From NCBI RefSeq assembly GCF_014203095.1, contig NZ_JACHIG010000001.1, forward strand, positions 248,001 through 312,000: DNA of 64,000 nt, written 5' to 3'. Numbering within the stretch: the stretch's first letter is position 1; every line of letters starts with the position of its first letter. The notes beneath the pieces were generated by a model. The model saw only the letters and a program-made list of their open reading frames with translations, did no database searches and was not told the DNA's origin. The position numbers and the translations under genes are program-made. Shown here piece after piece: positions 56,931 to 64,000 of this stretch. This DNA is from Prosthecobacter vanneervenii. GTDB taxonomy: Bacteria; Verrucomicrobiota; Verrucomicrobiia; Verrucomicrobiales; Verrucomicrobiaceae.

Positions 56931-58322
56931 ATGCACTTTTTGTCCTGTTCCACATTATTTCTTCGCCGGTTGATTTGTCTTTCAGCCTGCCTGCTGCCGG
57001 GTGCCATGCTGCAGGCTGTGGTATTTGAGGTGGGCCCATCTCAAAAGCTGCCAGAGATAGGATCCGTTCCCTGGGAAAAGCTGACCGCAGGTGATGTGGT
57101 GCGCATTCACTGGCGCAAGTCGCCATACAAAGAGAAGTGGGTGATCTGCTGCCGAGGCACTGAAAAGCAGCCCATCACCATCAGCGGTGTGCCAGGTCCT
57201 GCGGGTCAGCTTCCTGTCATTGATGGACAGGATGCGGTGACGCGACCGCAGCTCAACTACTGGGGACAGGAGCGCGGGGTGGTGAAGATCGGAGGTTCCA
57301 ATGTTTCGGCCGTGGCGGAGCCTGGCTACATCGTGCTGGAAAATCTGGACATCCGCGGTGGCAGGGGGCCTAACAGCTTCAAGGGCCGGCGCGGCCTCAC
57401 GCCCTACAGCAAGGATGCCGCGAGCGTGAATGTGGAGATCGTCGATCATCTGGTGCTGAGAAACCTCGTGCTGCATGACAGCAGCAATGGGCTCATGGTT
57501 AGTGCCAAATCGAAAAATATCCTCGTCGAGCGCTGCCATATTTACGACAATGGCAATCCGGGCAGCATTACCGAGCACAACGCCTATACCGAATGCAACG
57601 GCATCGTGTTTGAAGGCAACCATTTTGGACCTCTCCGTGAAGGGTGCTCTGGCAACAACCTGAAGGATCGTTCCGCTGGGCTGGTGGTGCGCTACAACTG
57701 GATCGAAGGCGGCAACCGCCAGCTTGATCTCGTGGACGCCACCGGCAATCCAGTGCTCAATGCTTCTCCGGCCTACCGTCACACCCATGTGTATGGCAAT
57801 GTGCTCATCGAGCGCGAAGGGGATGGCAACAACCAGTTTGTCCACTACGGCGGAGACAGCGGAAAGACAGCCAGCTACCGCAAAGGTGTGCTGCATTTTT
57901 ATCATAATACTGTCGTCTCCACACGCACGCGCCCTGTTGCGCTTTTCCGACTCTCATCGGAGGAGGAGACGGTGGAGTGCCATGGAAACATTCTCCATGC
58001 CACTGGCGCCGGGAAGCACCTGTCCCTCATGTGCAAGCTGGGTGTGCTCAAGCTGGGTAAAAACTGGCTTACAGAGGGCTGGCTGCCCAGTGTGGATGAA
58101 TTCACCGGCAAGATCGAAACGCTGGCACCCTCGGTGCAGGGGGGTGACCCAGGCTTTACCTCTTTGGAGACTCAGGACTTCAGTCTCGTCAATACATCTG
58201 CATGCCTGGCTGCGGCTGCGGACCTGCCTGAAGATCTGCCGCCAGTGCTGCGCCGCTATCTTCGGCATCAGCAGATGGAAGACCTGCCTTCAGACGTTCG
58301 CAGAAATCTCGGAGCCCAGTAA
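56931..58322 (+). CDS. Secreted right-handed parallel beta-helix protein (polysaccharide lyase-like), 463 aa
   Basis: The start at 56931 gives a signal peptide (LFLRRLICLSACLLPGAML to QA). The mature protein has beta-helix repeat content: IVLENLDIRGGRGPNSF, NVEIVDHLVLRNLVLHDSSNG, NILVERCHIYDNG, CNGIVFEGNHFGPL, HTHVYGNVLIERE and HFYHNTVVSTRTRP. This resembles pectate-lyase-type or polysaccharide-lyase 6/chondroitinase-B type folds. The catalytic residues were not identified. It sits between the fusion enzyme and the large LamG protein. Confidence 0.75.
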   Translation: MHFLSCSTLFLRRLICLSACLLPGAMLQAVVFEVGPSQKLPEIGSVPWEKLTAGDVVRIHWRKSPYKEKWVICCRGTEKQPITISGVPGPAGQLPVIDGQDAVTRPQLNYWGQERGVVKIGGSNVSAVAEPGYIVLENLDIRGGRGPNSFKGRRGLTPYSKDAASVNVEIVDHLVLRNLVLHDSSNGLMVSAKSKNILVERCHIYDNGNPGSITEHNAYTECNGIVFEGNHFGPLREGCSGNNLKDRSAGLVVRYNWIEGGNRQLDLVDATGNPVLNASPAYRHTHVYGNVLIEREGDGNNQFVHYGGDSGKTASYRKGVLHFYHNTVVSTRTRPVALFRLSSEEETVECHGNILHATGAGKHLSLMCKLGVLKLGKNWLTEGWLPSVDEFTGKIETLAPSVQGGDPGFTSLETQDFSLVNTSACLAAAADLPEDLPPVLRRYLRHQQMEDLPSDVRRNLGAQ

Positions 58323-58346
58323 ATTAAAAGCACGACCTGCTGCACC

Positions 58347-61300
58347 ATGCGCCTTTTTTCCGTCATCCTGCTGCACCTCGCACTTGCCGGGGCTGGTCTT
58401 GGTGCGACGAAACCTGCCGCGCCTCCGCCGCTGCTGCAAGATCCTTGGGATGAGAGCTATGCCAATCTCGATGCCACTGGGCCACATGTGCTGGGTTGCT
58501 GGAAGTTTGACGAAATGCCTCTCTCGGATGCCTCAGGGCGTGGTGCTCAGTTGATCGTGGACCGTGCTAATTTGGTGCCGGAGGGGCGCTTTGGCGGAGG
58601 TTTGAAATGCGGCACGCCTGCTCGTGTGGCCGTGGCGCATCCGCACCTCACTCCGCAGGGCGCATTTTCTGCTGAGATGTGGGTGCGGCCGGCCGCCAGT
58701 CCCGTGATGCAGAAGGCCGTCTGCCTCTTGGACAAGCAAGGGGCGCGAATGGAGGAATTTTCCTGGAGTCTGCTGCCACCTGATCAGGGCGGTCTGCGGC
58801 AGATGATGGTGAGGCTGGGCTTTGGCACCTATGCCAAGGAGTTTGCCTCGGAACCTGTGCTGCTGCCGGTGGACGAGTGGCGGCATCTGGCCTTTAGCTA
58901 TGATGGTGCGGGAAAAGTTGTCTTTCACGTGGATGCGCAGGTGGCGGGAGAGGGATATGCCGAGCGCTGCGGCGCCGTGGCAGCGGGCACGCAGGCGCTC
59001 TATCTGGGACACAGCTCCGGAGGCATGGGGGCGTTTCAGGGCATCATGGATGAGGTGCGCCTGTGCTCCGGTGTGCGTGGATATGCGGCGTTTGCGCTTT
59101 CGATCGATGGGACATCTCATGTCTGGGAGCGCATGGAGCGCCCGCTGCCGATGAAGATCACCTGCACCAATCTGCGCCGCGTGGCGTTGCGTGGTGCCAA
59201 CATGACATTCAGCGTGAATGGGGAGACACAGTCCTTCATCTTTCCTGATCTCGAACCCGGCACTACAAACGTGAACGAGTTCGGGCCTGACACAGCTCTC
59301 AAGCCGGGGGCCTATATGCTGGAGGTGGCCATTGGCACGGGCCTCAGCCGCACCAGCCGCACTCAGGCTTTTCAGATCACCGCGCGCCACAGCCACATGC
59401 TTCCGGTGGTGCTGGATGGTGTGGCTGTGGAGGCCCTGCCGCAGATGAAGGATCTGGCCTGTACGCACTGGACGGGCATTCTCAATGATGATGCTCCATA
59501 CGTGGGCACTGCCAATAAATACCATCCGCTGACAGTGCGGCCCAGGCTTGAGACCGGACTCCTTAATGGCATGCGCACGGTGGCGAAGCTGGATCATGAC
59601 CAGATCATGCTGAGCCGGGGCCTGAAGAAAGTGGGACGTGACGGAAAGGAGTACATTCCTGCGGAAGTGAATTTCGCTCCTGCTGGTGCCGCCAGTTTGG
59701 TCGAGGCCTGCGGAAATATGTTTACTCTCTACTATCGCACCTTTGGCAACTGGAATGGAGTTATGCTCGGTTCATCCTACTCGGGTGGTTGGAATCCTAG
59801 TCTCGGAAAGGCGGAGCAGGATGCGTACCAGAAATACAGCGGGCAGGGCATTCCAGCGGAGGTGCAGGCGGATTTCGTGCACTGGGAAAAGCTGCCGGGT
59901 TTTCCTCCTGATCGCATGATCCCGGATGATCACCCGGTTTTGAAATACTACCGCTGGTACTGGTCTGAAGGAAATGGGCGAGGCGCGGCGAATGAAGCAT
60001 GGTTCAAGTCGTATGATCGACGCAAACAGGAGCATGTGGACACCTGGATCATGCATCATCCCTCGGTGCGTCAGCCTTCCAAAGCGGGTGCGTTCGATGG
60101 TGTGAACATTATCGGGGATCAGAGCATGGACACGCGTGATCCACTGATGGCCGGGCTGTGCATGGACCAGCAGCTGGCCATGGGGGCGGCGCACAAGCGT
60201 GATCTGGGCGTCTTCGGCATTCTGCCGCTGAGCTGGGGGCGTGCACTGGTTTCGCCAGCGGGTGCGGAGGGCACTGCGTCTTCGATTCTCCAAGCGGACC
60301 GGCTCATGCCTGCGCAGCGCATCACCATGGCTCCGGCGCTTTTGAAGGAGAATCTCTGGATGCTGCTATCGCGCCCACTGAAAGGGCTGGTTCTGGGGGA
60401 GGGTGCCACGCTGTGTGGTGCCTCCAGTTGCACGCACCCACAGAGTCTGACGGCTGCACGCGATGTAGCGCAGCGTCTCCTCCGGCCTCTGGGACCCATG
60501 CTCGGCAGGCGTCAGGTCTGGCGCTCACCCGTGGTGTTGCTGGAGAGCTTTACTTCCCAAGTCATGGCGGGGCGCGGGTTGTATCGCGGAGGTGCCTCCA
60601 ACACGCTGGAGCTCTGGCAGGCGCTGCAGCGCGCGCACATTCAGGCAGACATCGTGTATGAGGAGAGTCTCATGGATGGTGCGCTGGATGGACGGCAGAT
60701 CCTGCTGATGCCAGACTGCAATGTGCTGCCTGTCAGCGTGGTGGAAAGAATACGAGACTGGCAGAAGTCAGGCGGCAAAGTGCTGGCGGATGATCATCTC
60801 TGCCCGGCGCTGAAAGCCGATGCCTCATGGCTTCAGCCGATGCCTGAACATCCACCACAGCCGCAGGCCGTGCAGGCACCCGATGCCACCTCTCCGCCCG
60901 CCGAGCCTCCGCCGCCTCTGTCTTTGCCAGAGCGGCTTACAGCTTTGTGCAAAGACCAAGGCTGGCAACCGAAGGTCAGCTGCGACAGCGCTGAAGTCAT
61001 CCTGCACACCAGCCAGACGGGCGAGGCGCTCTGCCTTTTTGTCATCAATGACCGTCGGGAGGCCGGCACTTATGTGGGGCAGCATGGACTTGTAAAGGAG
61101 TCTGCGCTGCCGGTCACCACCAACCTCAATCTAGGACAGGACAAGGTGAACGTGTACGATCTCACGCGCTCCACCTTCCTGCTGCCCAAGCGTGAGGACA
61201 GCGGCCTCATCATCCCGCTGAAACTGGGACCCTCGGAAGGACGTGTTCTGCTGCTGTCGCCAGTGCCTCTGCTGGAAATGCAGGCCGAGGTGCCCGAGAC

Positions 61301-61568
61301 TGCCACGTGTGGAAACACCGCCGAGCTGCGCGTGCGCCTGCTGACTTCCGGTGGCATGCCCATGCCTGCGTCCATCCCGGTGGCGGTGACCATCCGCGAT
61401 GCTGATGGCGCGCCTGCCGAGTTTGACGGTTATCACGTGGTGGAAAACGGCGAGCTGACCCTACGGCTGGATCTTGCCCGCAATGAAACTCCCGGCACCT
61501 GGGAGATTCACATCCGCGAGCTGGCCTCCGGCATGGAGACCACAAAGTGGATGCAGGTCAGCCCCTGA
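58347..61568 (+). CDS. Large secreted LamG-domain protein with glycosidase-like regions, 1073 aa
   Basis: A signal peptide (LFSVILLHLALAGAGLGA) is followed by a LamG/concanavalin-type domain (about 40-255: VLGCWKFDEMPLSDASG, AFSAEMWVRPAAS, EWRHLAFSYDGAGKVVFHVDA, GGMGAFQGIMDEVRLC). The middle (about 360-700) has Trp/Tyr-rich segments typical of catalytic barrels (NYWSEGN-like YYRWYWSEGNGRGAANEAWF, GVNIIGDQSMDTRDPLMAGL). At about 725-830 a GATase-like fold of the kind found in beta-galactosidase trimerisation domains appears (ELWQALQRAHIQADIVYEESL, RQILLMPDCNVLP, WQKSGGKVLADD). A beta C-terminus closes it. The glycoside class is undefined. It starts 24 bases after the previous gene. Confidence 0.75.
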   Translation: MRLFSVILLHLALAGAGLGATKPAAPPPLLQDPWDESYANLDATGPHVLGCWKFDEMPLSDASGRGAQLIVDRANLVPEGRFGGGLKCGTPARVAVAHPHLTPQGAFSAEMWVRPAASPVMQKAVCLLDKQGARMEEFSWSLLPPDQGGLRQMMVRLGFGTYAKEFASEPVLLPVDEWRHLAFSYDGAGKVVFHVDAQVAGEGYAERCGAVAAGTQALYLGHSSGGMGAFQGIMDEVRLCSGVRGYAAFALSIDGTSHVWERMERPLPMKITCTNLRRVALRGANMTFSVNGETQSFIFPDLEPGTTNVNEFGPDTALKPGAYMLEVAIGTGLSRTSRTQAFQITARHSHMLPVVLDGVAVEALPQMKDLACTHWTGILNDDAPYVGTANKYHPLTVRPRLETGLLNGMRTVAKLDHDQIMLSRGLKKVGRDGKEYIPAEVNFAPAGAASLVEACGNMFTLYYRTFGNWNGVMLGSSYSGGWNPSLGKAEQDAYQKYSGQGIPAEVQADFVHWEKLPGFPPDRMIPDDHPVLKYYRWYWSEGNGRGAANEAWFKSYDRRKQEHVDTWIMHHPSVRQPSKAGAFDGVNIIGDQSMDTRDPLMAGLCMDQQLAMGAAHKRDLGVFGILPLSWGRALVSPAGAEGTASSILQADRLMPAQRITMAPALLKENLWMLLSRPLKGLVLGEGATLCGASSCTHPQSLTAARDVAQRLLRPLGPMLGRRQVWRSPVVLLESFTSQVMAGRGLYRGGASNTLELWQALQRAHIQADIVYEESLMDGALDGRQILLMPDCNVLPVSVVERIRDWQKSGGKVLADDHLCPALKADASWLQPMPEHPPQPQAVQAPDATSPPAEPPPPLSLPERLTALCKDQGWQPKVSCDSAEVILHTSQTGEALCLFVINDRREAGTYVGQHGLVKESALPVTTNLNLGQDKVNVYDLTRSTFLLPKREDSGLIIPLKLGPSEGRVLLLSPVPLLEMQAEVPETATCGNTAELRVRLLTSGGMPMPASIPVAVTIRDADGAPAEFDGYHVVENGELTLRLDLARNETPGTWEIHIRELASGMETTKWMQVSP

Positions 61569-61616
61569 GATGGCCCGCCACGTCTTTCAGTATCCAACCA
61601 ACGCGCACTCATTCCC

Positions 61617-62582
61617 ATGATCATCGACTGCCACAACCACGTCGGCTCCGACCTGCTCTTTTATCTGCACGGCGACTTTCCCTATGCCCAGCATCTTGTG
61701 ACGATGCATGATGAAGGCCGCGCATTAGGGGTAGACCGCTGGATCGTCTTCCCCTTTGTCAGCCATCTCGCGCTGGATGTCACCGCCTTCATGGACAACG
61801 AGATCAAGGACGAAAAGGGCCGCCTGCAGGACATCCCCTACGCCTTTGAAAACCGACGGCTCATGAAGGAGTGCTACGAGCTCTTTCCCGAGGAGGGAAA
61901 ACGCATGCTGCCCTTTGTGATGGGCGACCCCATGCGCAACACGGCGGCGCAGGAGAAGGAACTGCGAAAGCTGCGTGGCGAGTACCGCTTCCACGGCATC
62001 AAGATGCAGACCACCATCCTGCAGGCGGACATCAAGCACCTGCGTGATCGGGGCAAAGTCTTTGTGGAGCTGGCCGCCGAATGGGATGTGCCCTTCCTCA
62101 TCCATTCCAGCGTGGCGGAGAGCGATCTCTGGGCCCAGGCGCATGACATTCTAGACATCGCCGAGGAGAACCCTGGCGTTCGCTTTTGCCTGGCGCACTC
62201 CTGCCGTTTTGACAAGGAGTGTCTGGACCGCGTGCAGGCACTGCCCAACACGTGGTTCGACAACTCCGCCCACTGCATCCACTGCGTGGGCGCGGTACAG
62301 GATCTGCCCTACGTGGCTCCCAAAGCACGGCGCTTTGACTCCGACTACTCCGACCCTGCACGGGTCATCATGGACCTCGCCGCCGCCTACCCGAAAAAGT
62401 TCATGTGGGGCAGCGACTCGCCGTTTTACAGCTACGCCGCTGAGATCAATGGCCAGGTGGTGCGACTGATCAGCACCTACAAGGATGAAGTGGACGCCCT
62501 GACCGCTGGCGGCACTGAAATGGTCGAGCGTATCGCCCACACAAACATCCGCGACTATCTTGGGGGCACGATTTTGTCCTGA
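61617..62582 (+). CDS. Amidohydrolase_2 family metal-dependent hydrolase, 321 aa
   Basis: A cytoplasmic TIM-barrel hydrolase: MIIDCHNHVG (HxH, His6 and His8), FHGIKMQTTI (catalytic region), FLIHSSVAES, RFCLAHSCRFDKE and FMWGSDSPFYSYA (Asp). Similar enzymes hydrolyse or decarboxylate cyclic or aromatic acids. This is a second amidohydrolase besides the fused one at 54566, and it is shorter and differs in sequence. It is on the same strand, 48 bases after the LamG protein, so probably in the same catabolic operon. Confidence 0.87.
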   Translation: MIIDCHNHVGSDLLFYLHGDFPYAQHLVTMHDEGRALGVDRWIVFPFVSHLALDVTAFMDNEIKDEKGRLQDIPYAFENRRLMKECYELFPEEGKRMLPFVMGDPMRNTAAQEKELRKLRGEYRFHGIKMQTTILQADIKHLRDRGKVFVELAAEWDVPFLIHSSVAESDLWAQAHDILDIAEENPGVRFCLAHSCRFDKECLDRVQALPNTWFDNSAHCIHCVGAVQDLPYVAPKARRFDSDYSDPARVIMDLAAAYPKKFMWGSDSPFYSYAAEINGQVVRLISTYKDEVDALTAGGTEMVERIAHTNIRDYLGGTILS

Positions 62583-62595
62583 CAAGATCCGTGTA

Positions 62596-62623
62596 TTGAC
62601 CTGCCTGCTGCCGCCGTTATAAG
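62596..62623 (+). promoter_or_regulatory. Promoter of the SDR gene, near leaderless
   Basis: TTGACC (62596-62601), 16-bp spacer, TATAAG (62618-62623), an unusually good sigma-70 match for this window. Transcription would begin within about 7 bp of the ATG at 62637, so the SDR mRNA is nearly leaderless. It shows that this gene can be expressed independently of the operon ahead of it. Confidence 0.65.
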
Positions 62624-62636
62624 AAACTTAGGCATA

Positions 62637-63395
62637 ATGAAAGCATTCTCTCTTGAAGGTCGGGCGGCACTAGTCACAGGATCATCCCAGGGCATCGGGC
62701 TGGCGCTGGCCAGCGGTCTGCATGAGGCGGGCGCGCGGGTGGTTTGCCACGGGCTGAATGAGCGCCCCGCAGACTTTCCCGCCTGGGCCTCCTATGTTTC
62801 CAGCGATCTCTCGGCGGAGGACGCCCCGGCAAGGCTGGTCCAGAGCGCCTTTGAGGCGGAGCCAGGACTGGACACTCTGCTGTGCAATGCGGGCAGCTTC
62901 TTTGATGTGGGCTTTCTGGAGATGACCCGCGAGCGCTGGAACAAAACCGTGCAGCTCAACATGGCCTCCGTGTTTTTCACCGCGCAGGCCTTTGCCCGCC
63001 GTCTGGTGGCGGAAAATCGCGGTGGCTGCATCGTCATCACCTCCTCCACCAATGGATTCCAGGCCGAGGCAGATTCCTGTGCATATGATGCCAGTAAGGG
63101 CGCACTGGTGATGCTCACGAAGTCTCTCGCTGTGTCTCTGGCAGATCATGGCATCCGCGTGAATGGCGTGGCACCGGGGCTGATCAAGACCCCTCTCACC
63201 GCAGGTCTGGTGCATGCCAGTGACACCGCCATGGTGGAGCACTACGAAAAGAAAATCCTGCTCAAGCGCCTGGGCACTCCTGATGATGTGGCCGGGGCGG
63301 CGGTCTTTCTCTGCTCGGATGCCGCGTGCTACATCACGGGGGAGACGATCATCATTGATGGCGGACTGACGACGTGTCAGATCGGCCGGAAGTGA
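62637..63395 (+). CDS. Short-chain dehydrogenase/reductase, 252 aa
   Basis: A classical SDR oxidoreductase with NAD(P)-binding TGSSQGIGLAL near residue 14, NAG-type LLCNAGSFFDVGF, the catalytic Tyr150-x3-Lys154 (YDASKGAL) with Ser in ITSSTNGF, and the family C-terminus VAGAAVFLCSDAACYITGETIIIDGGLT. The TGxxxGxG motif without a clear Asp after the second strand prevents assigning NAD or NADP preference. It is likely a sugar- or alcohol-dehydrogenase step in the catabolic cluster. The convergent symporter gene overlaps its 3' end by 44 bp. Confidence 0.92.
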   Translation: MKAFSLEGRAALVTGSSQGIGLALASGLHEAGARVVCHGLNERPADFPAWASYVSSDLSAEDAPARLVQSAFEAEPGLDTLLCNAGSFFDVGFLEMTRERWNKTVQLNMASVFFTAQAFARRLVAENRGGCIVITSSTNGFQAEADSCAYDASKGALVMLTKSLAVSLADHGIRVNGVAPGLIKTPLTAGLVHASDTAMVEHYEKKILLKRLGTPDDVAGAAVFLCSDAACYITGETIIIDGGLTTCQIGRK

Positions 63396-64000
63396 GCAGC
63401 CCCACCCCCATGGTGATCAGCGTGCCCAGCAGGCTGAACCAGATGAAGGACACCAGCAGCGGCGGCTTCACAGCAGTGAGCACTCCATTTTGATACAGAT
63501 AGAGCGAAAGCAGGGAGATGAAGCCCGCCAGGCAGCCCAGCAGCGCACCGCGTGTGGTGGCCCGCTGCGTGAACATGCCCAGAAAGAACAGCCCCAGCAG
63601 CGGCCCACCGATGAGACCGATGACCGTGTTTACCGACTCGACCAGATTTCCCGGCATGAGAGACACCGCAAAGGCCAGCCCGATGACGATGAAGCCGTAG
63701 ATTACCGTGATCATTCGCGCGCGCCCCACCTGCTGCGCCTGCGTGCCTTCGGCCTGTGTGGAGAGTCGTTGCTTGAAGTCCACAAACGTGGCCGATGCCA
63801 GGGAATTGAGCCCTGCTGAGATGGTGGACATGCTGGCCGCGTAGATGGCCGCGATGAGCAGTCCCGGCAGTCCTGCCGGAAGCTGCGTCACCACAAAGTA
63901 GGGCAGGATCTGGTCTTCTTTGGCGATGAGCCCTGCGGTCATGGGGTCGCCATGAGTCTTGTAAAAGGCATACAGCACCAGCCCGGTGCCATAGAAGAGG
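63352..64000 (-). CDS. Sodium:solute symporter (SSS family), C-terminal part (5' truncated by window edge)
   Basis: The frame continues past the right edge; the boundary codons read LFYGTGLVLYAFYKTHGD, so the start is outside. Predicted helices include LLIAAIYAASMSTISAGLNS, MITVIYGFIVIGLAFAVSL, VIGLIGGPLLGLFFLGMFTQ, ALLGCLAGFISLLSLYLYQNG and LVSFIWFSLLGTLITMGVGLL. SSS symporters use sodium to import sugars, amino or sialic acids; the sialic-acid-like group is common beside sugar clusters. It converges on the SDR gene and may import the substrate of that cluster. C-terminal tail is Ser/Arg-rich. Confidence 0.88.
   Translation of the reverse strand, partial: LFYGTGLVLYAFYKTHGDPMTAGLIAKEDQILPYFVVTQLPAGLPGLLIAAIYAASMSTISAGLNSLASATFVDFKQRLSTQAEGTQAQQVGRARMITVIYGFIVIGLAFAVSLMPGNLVESVNTVIGLIGGPLLGLFFLGMFTQRATTRGALLGCLAGFISLLSLYLYQNGVLTAVKPPLLVSFIWFSLLGTLITMGVGLLTSGRSDTSSVRHQ

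Overview
The window looks like a high-GC Verrucomicrobiota chromosome, most likely close to Verrucomicrobiaceae/Prosthecobacter. This is inferred from protein content: a planctomycete/verrucomicrobial DUF1549/DUF1553 cytochrome-type protein, a PEP-CTERM protein, GspG-like proteins ending in a SAGxDxDPxTW motif, LamG-rich secreted proteins, a DUF2341-LamG-ExbB fusion and rare Shine-Dalgarno sites. I saw no rRNA, tRNA, insertion sequence or CRISPR array.

Layout. 1-3087: the 3' end of an RND efflux pump, an AT-richer orphan gene and two small lipoprotein genes. 3088-4777: 1.7 kb of non-coding DNA built from repeats (seven ~50-bp elements, most on a 64-bp period and in both orientations, plus twin GC hairpins). 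4778-7883: a minus-strand group with nuoF and two related pseudopilin-like genes, fronted by a perfect CRP-type palindrome. 8005-16896: a DUF1549/1553 protein, a lipoprotein, DinB, a complete RND pump, an LpxH-like phosphoesterase and a small membrane protein.

17284-45471 is the most interesting part. A PhoB/PhoR-like two-component system, a PEP-CTERM protein and a PstS-like secreted protein precede a ~22.6-kb run of same-strand genes: a TpsB/FhaC transporter, an ExbB fused to a large exported domain, ExbD, TonB, a putative porin, a coiled-coil protein, a parvulin, a 3909-residue TpsA exoprotein, a helical-repeat protein and a small exported protein. The order resembles the phosphate-regulated pdtA/pdtB-exbB2-exbD2 locus of Pseudomonas aeruginosa, recalled from memory. 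The PstS-like protein and the giant exoprotein share a ~65-residue beta module, which ties the two halves together. I suggest a phosphate-starvation surface system in which TonB-ExbBD energy is coupled to a two-partner-secreted adhesin or scavenger.

45505-52914: peroxiredoxin, a stand-alone NuoE-NuoF-type diaphorase, a radical SAM protein, DnaX lacking most of its zinc cysteines, and a POT-family peptide transporter. 53049-64000: a catabolic cluster with a beta-propeller glycosidase-like protein, an amidohydrolase-aminotransferase fusion, a beta-helix protein, a large LamG protein, a second amidohydrolase, an SDR dehydrogenase and a convergent sodium:solute symporter cut by the window edge.
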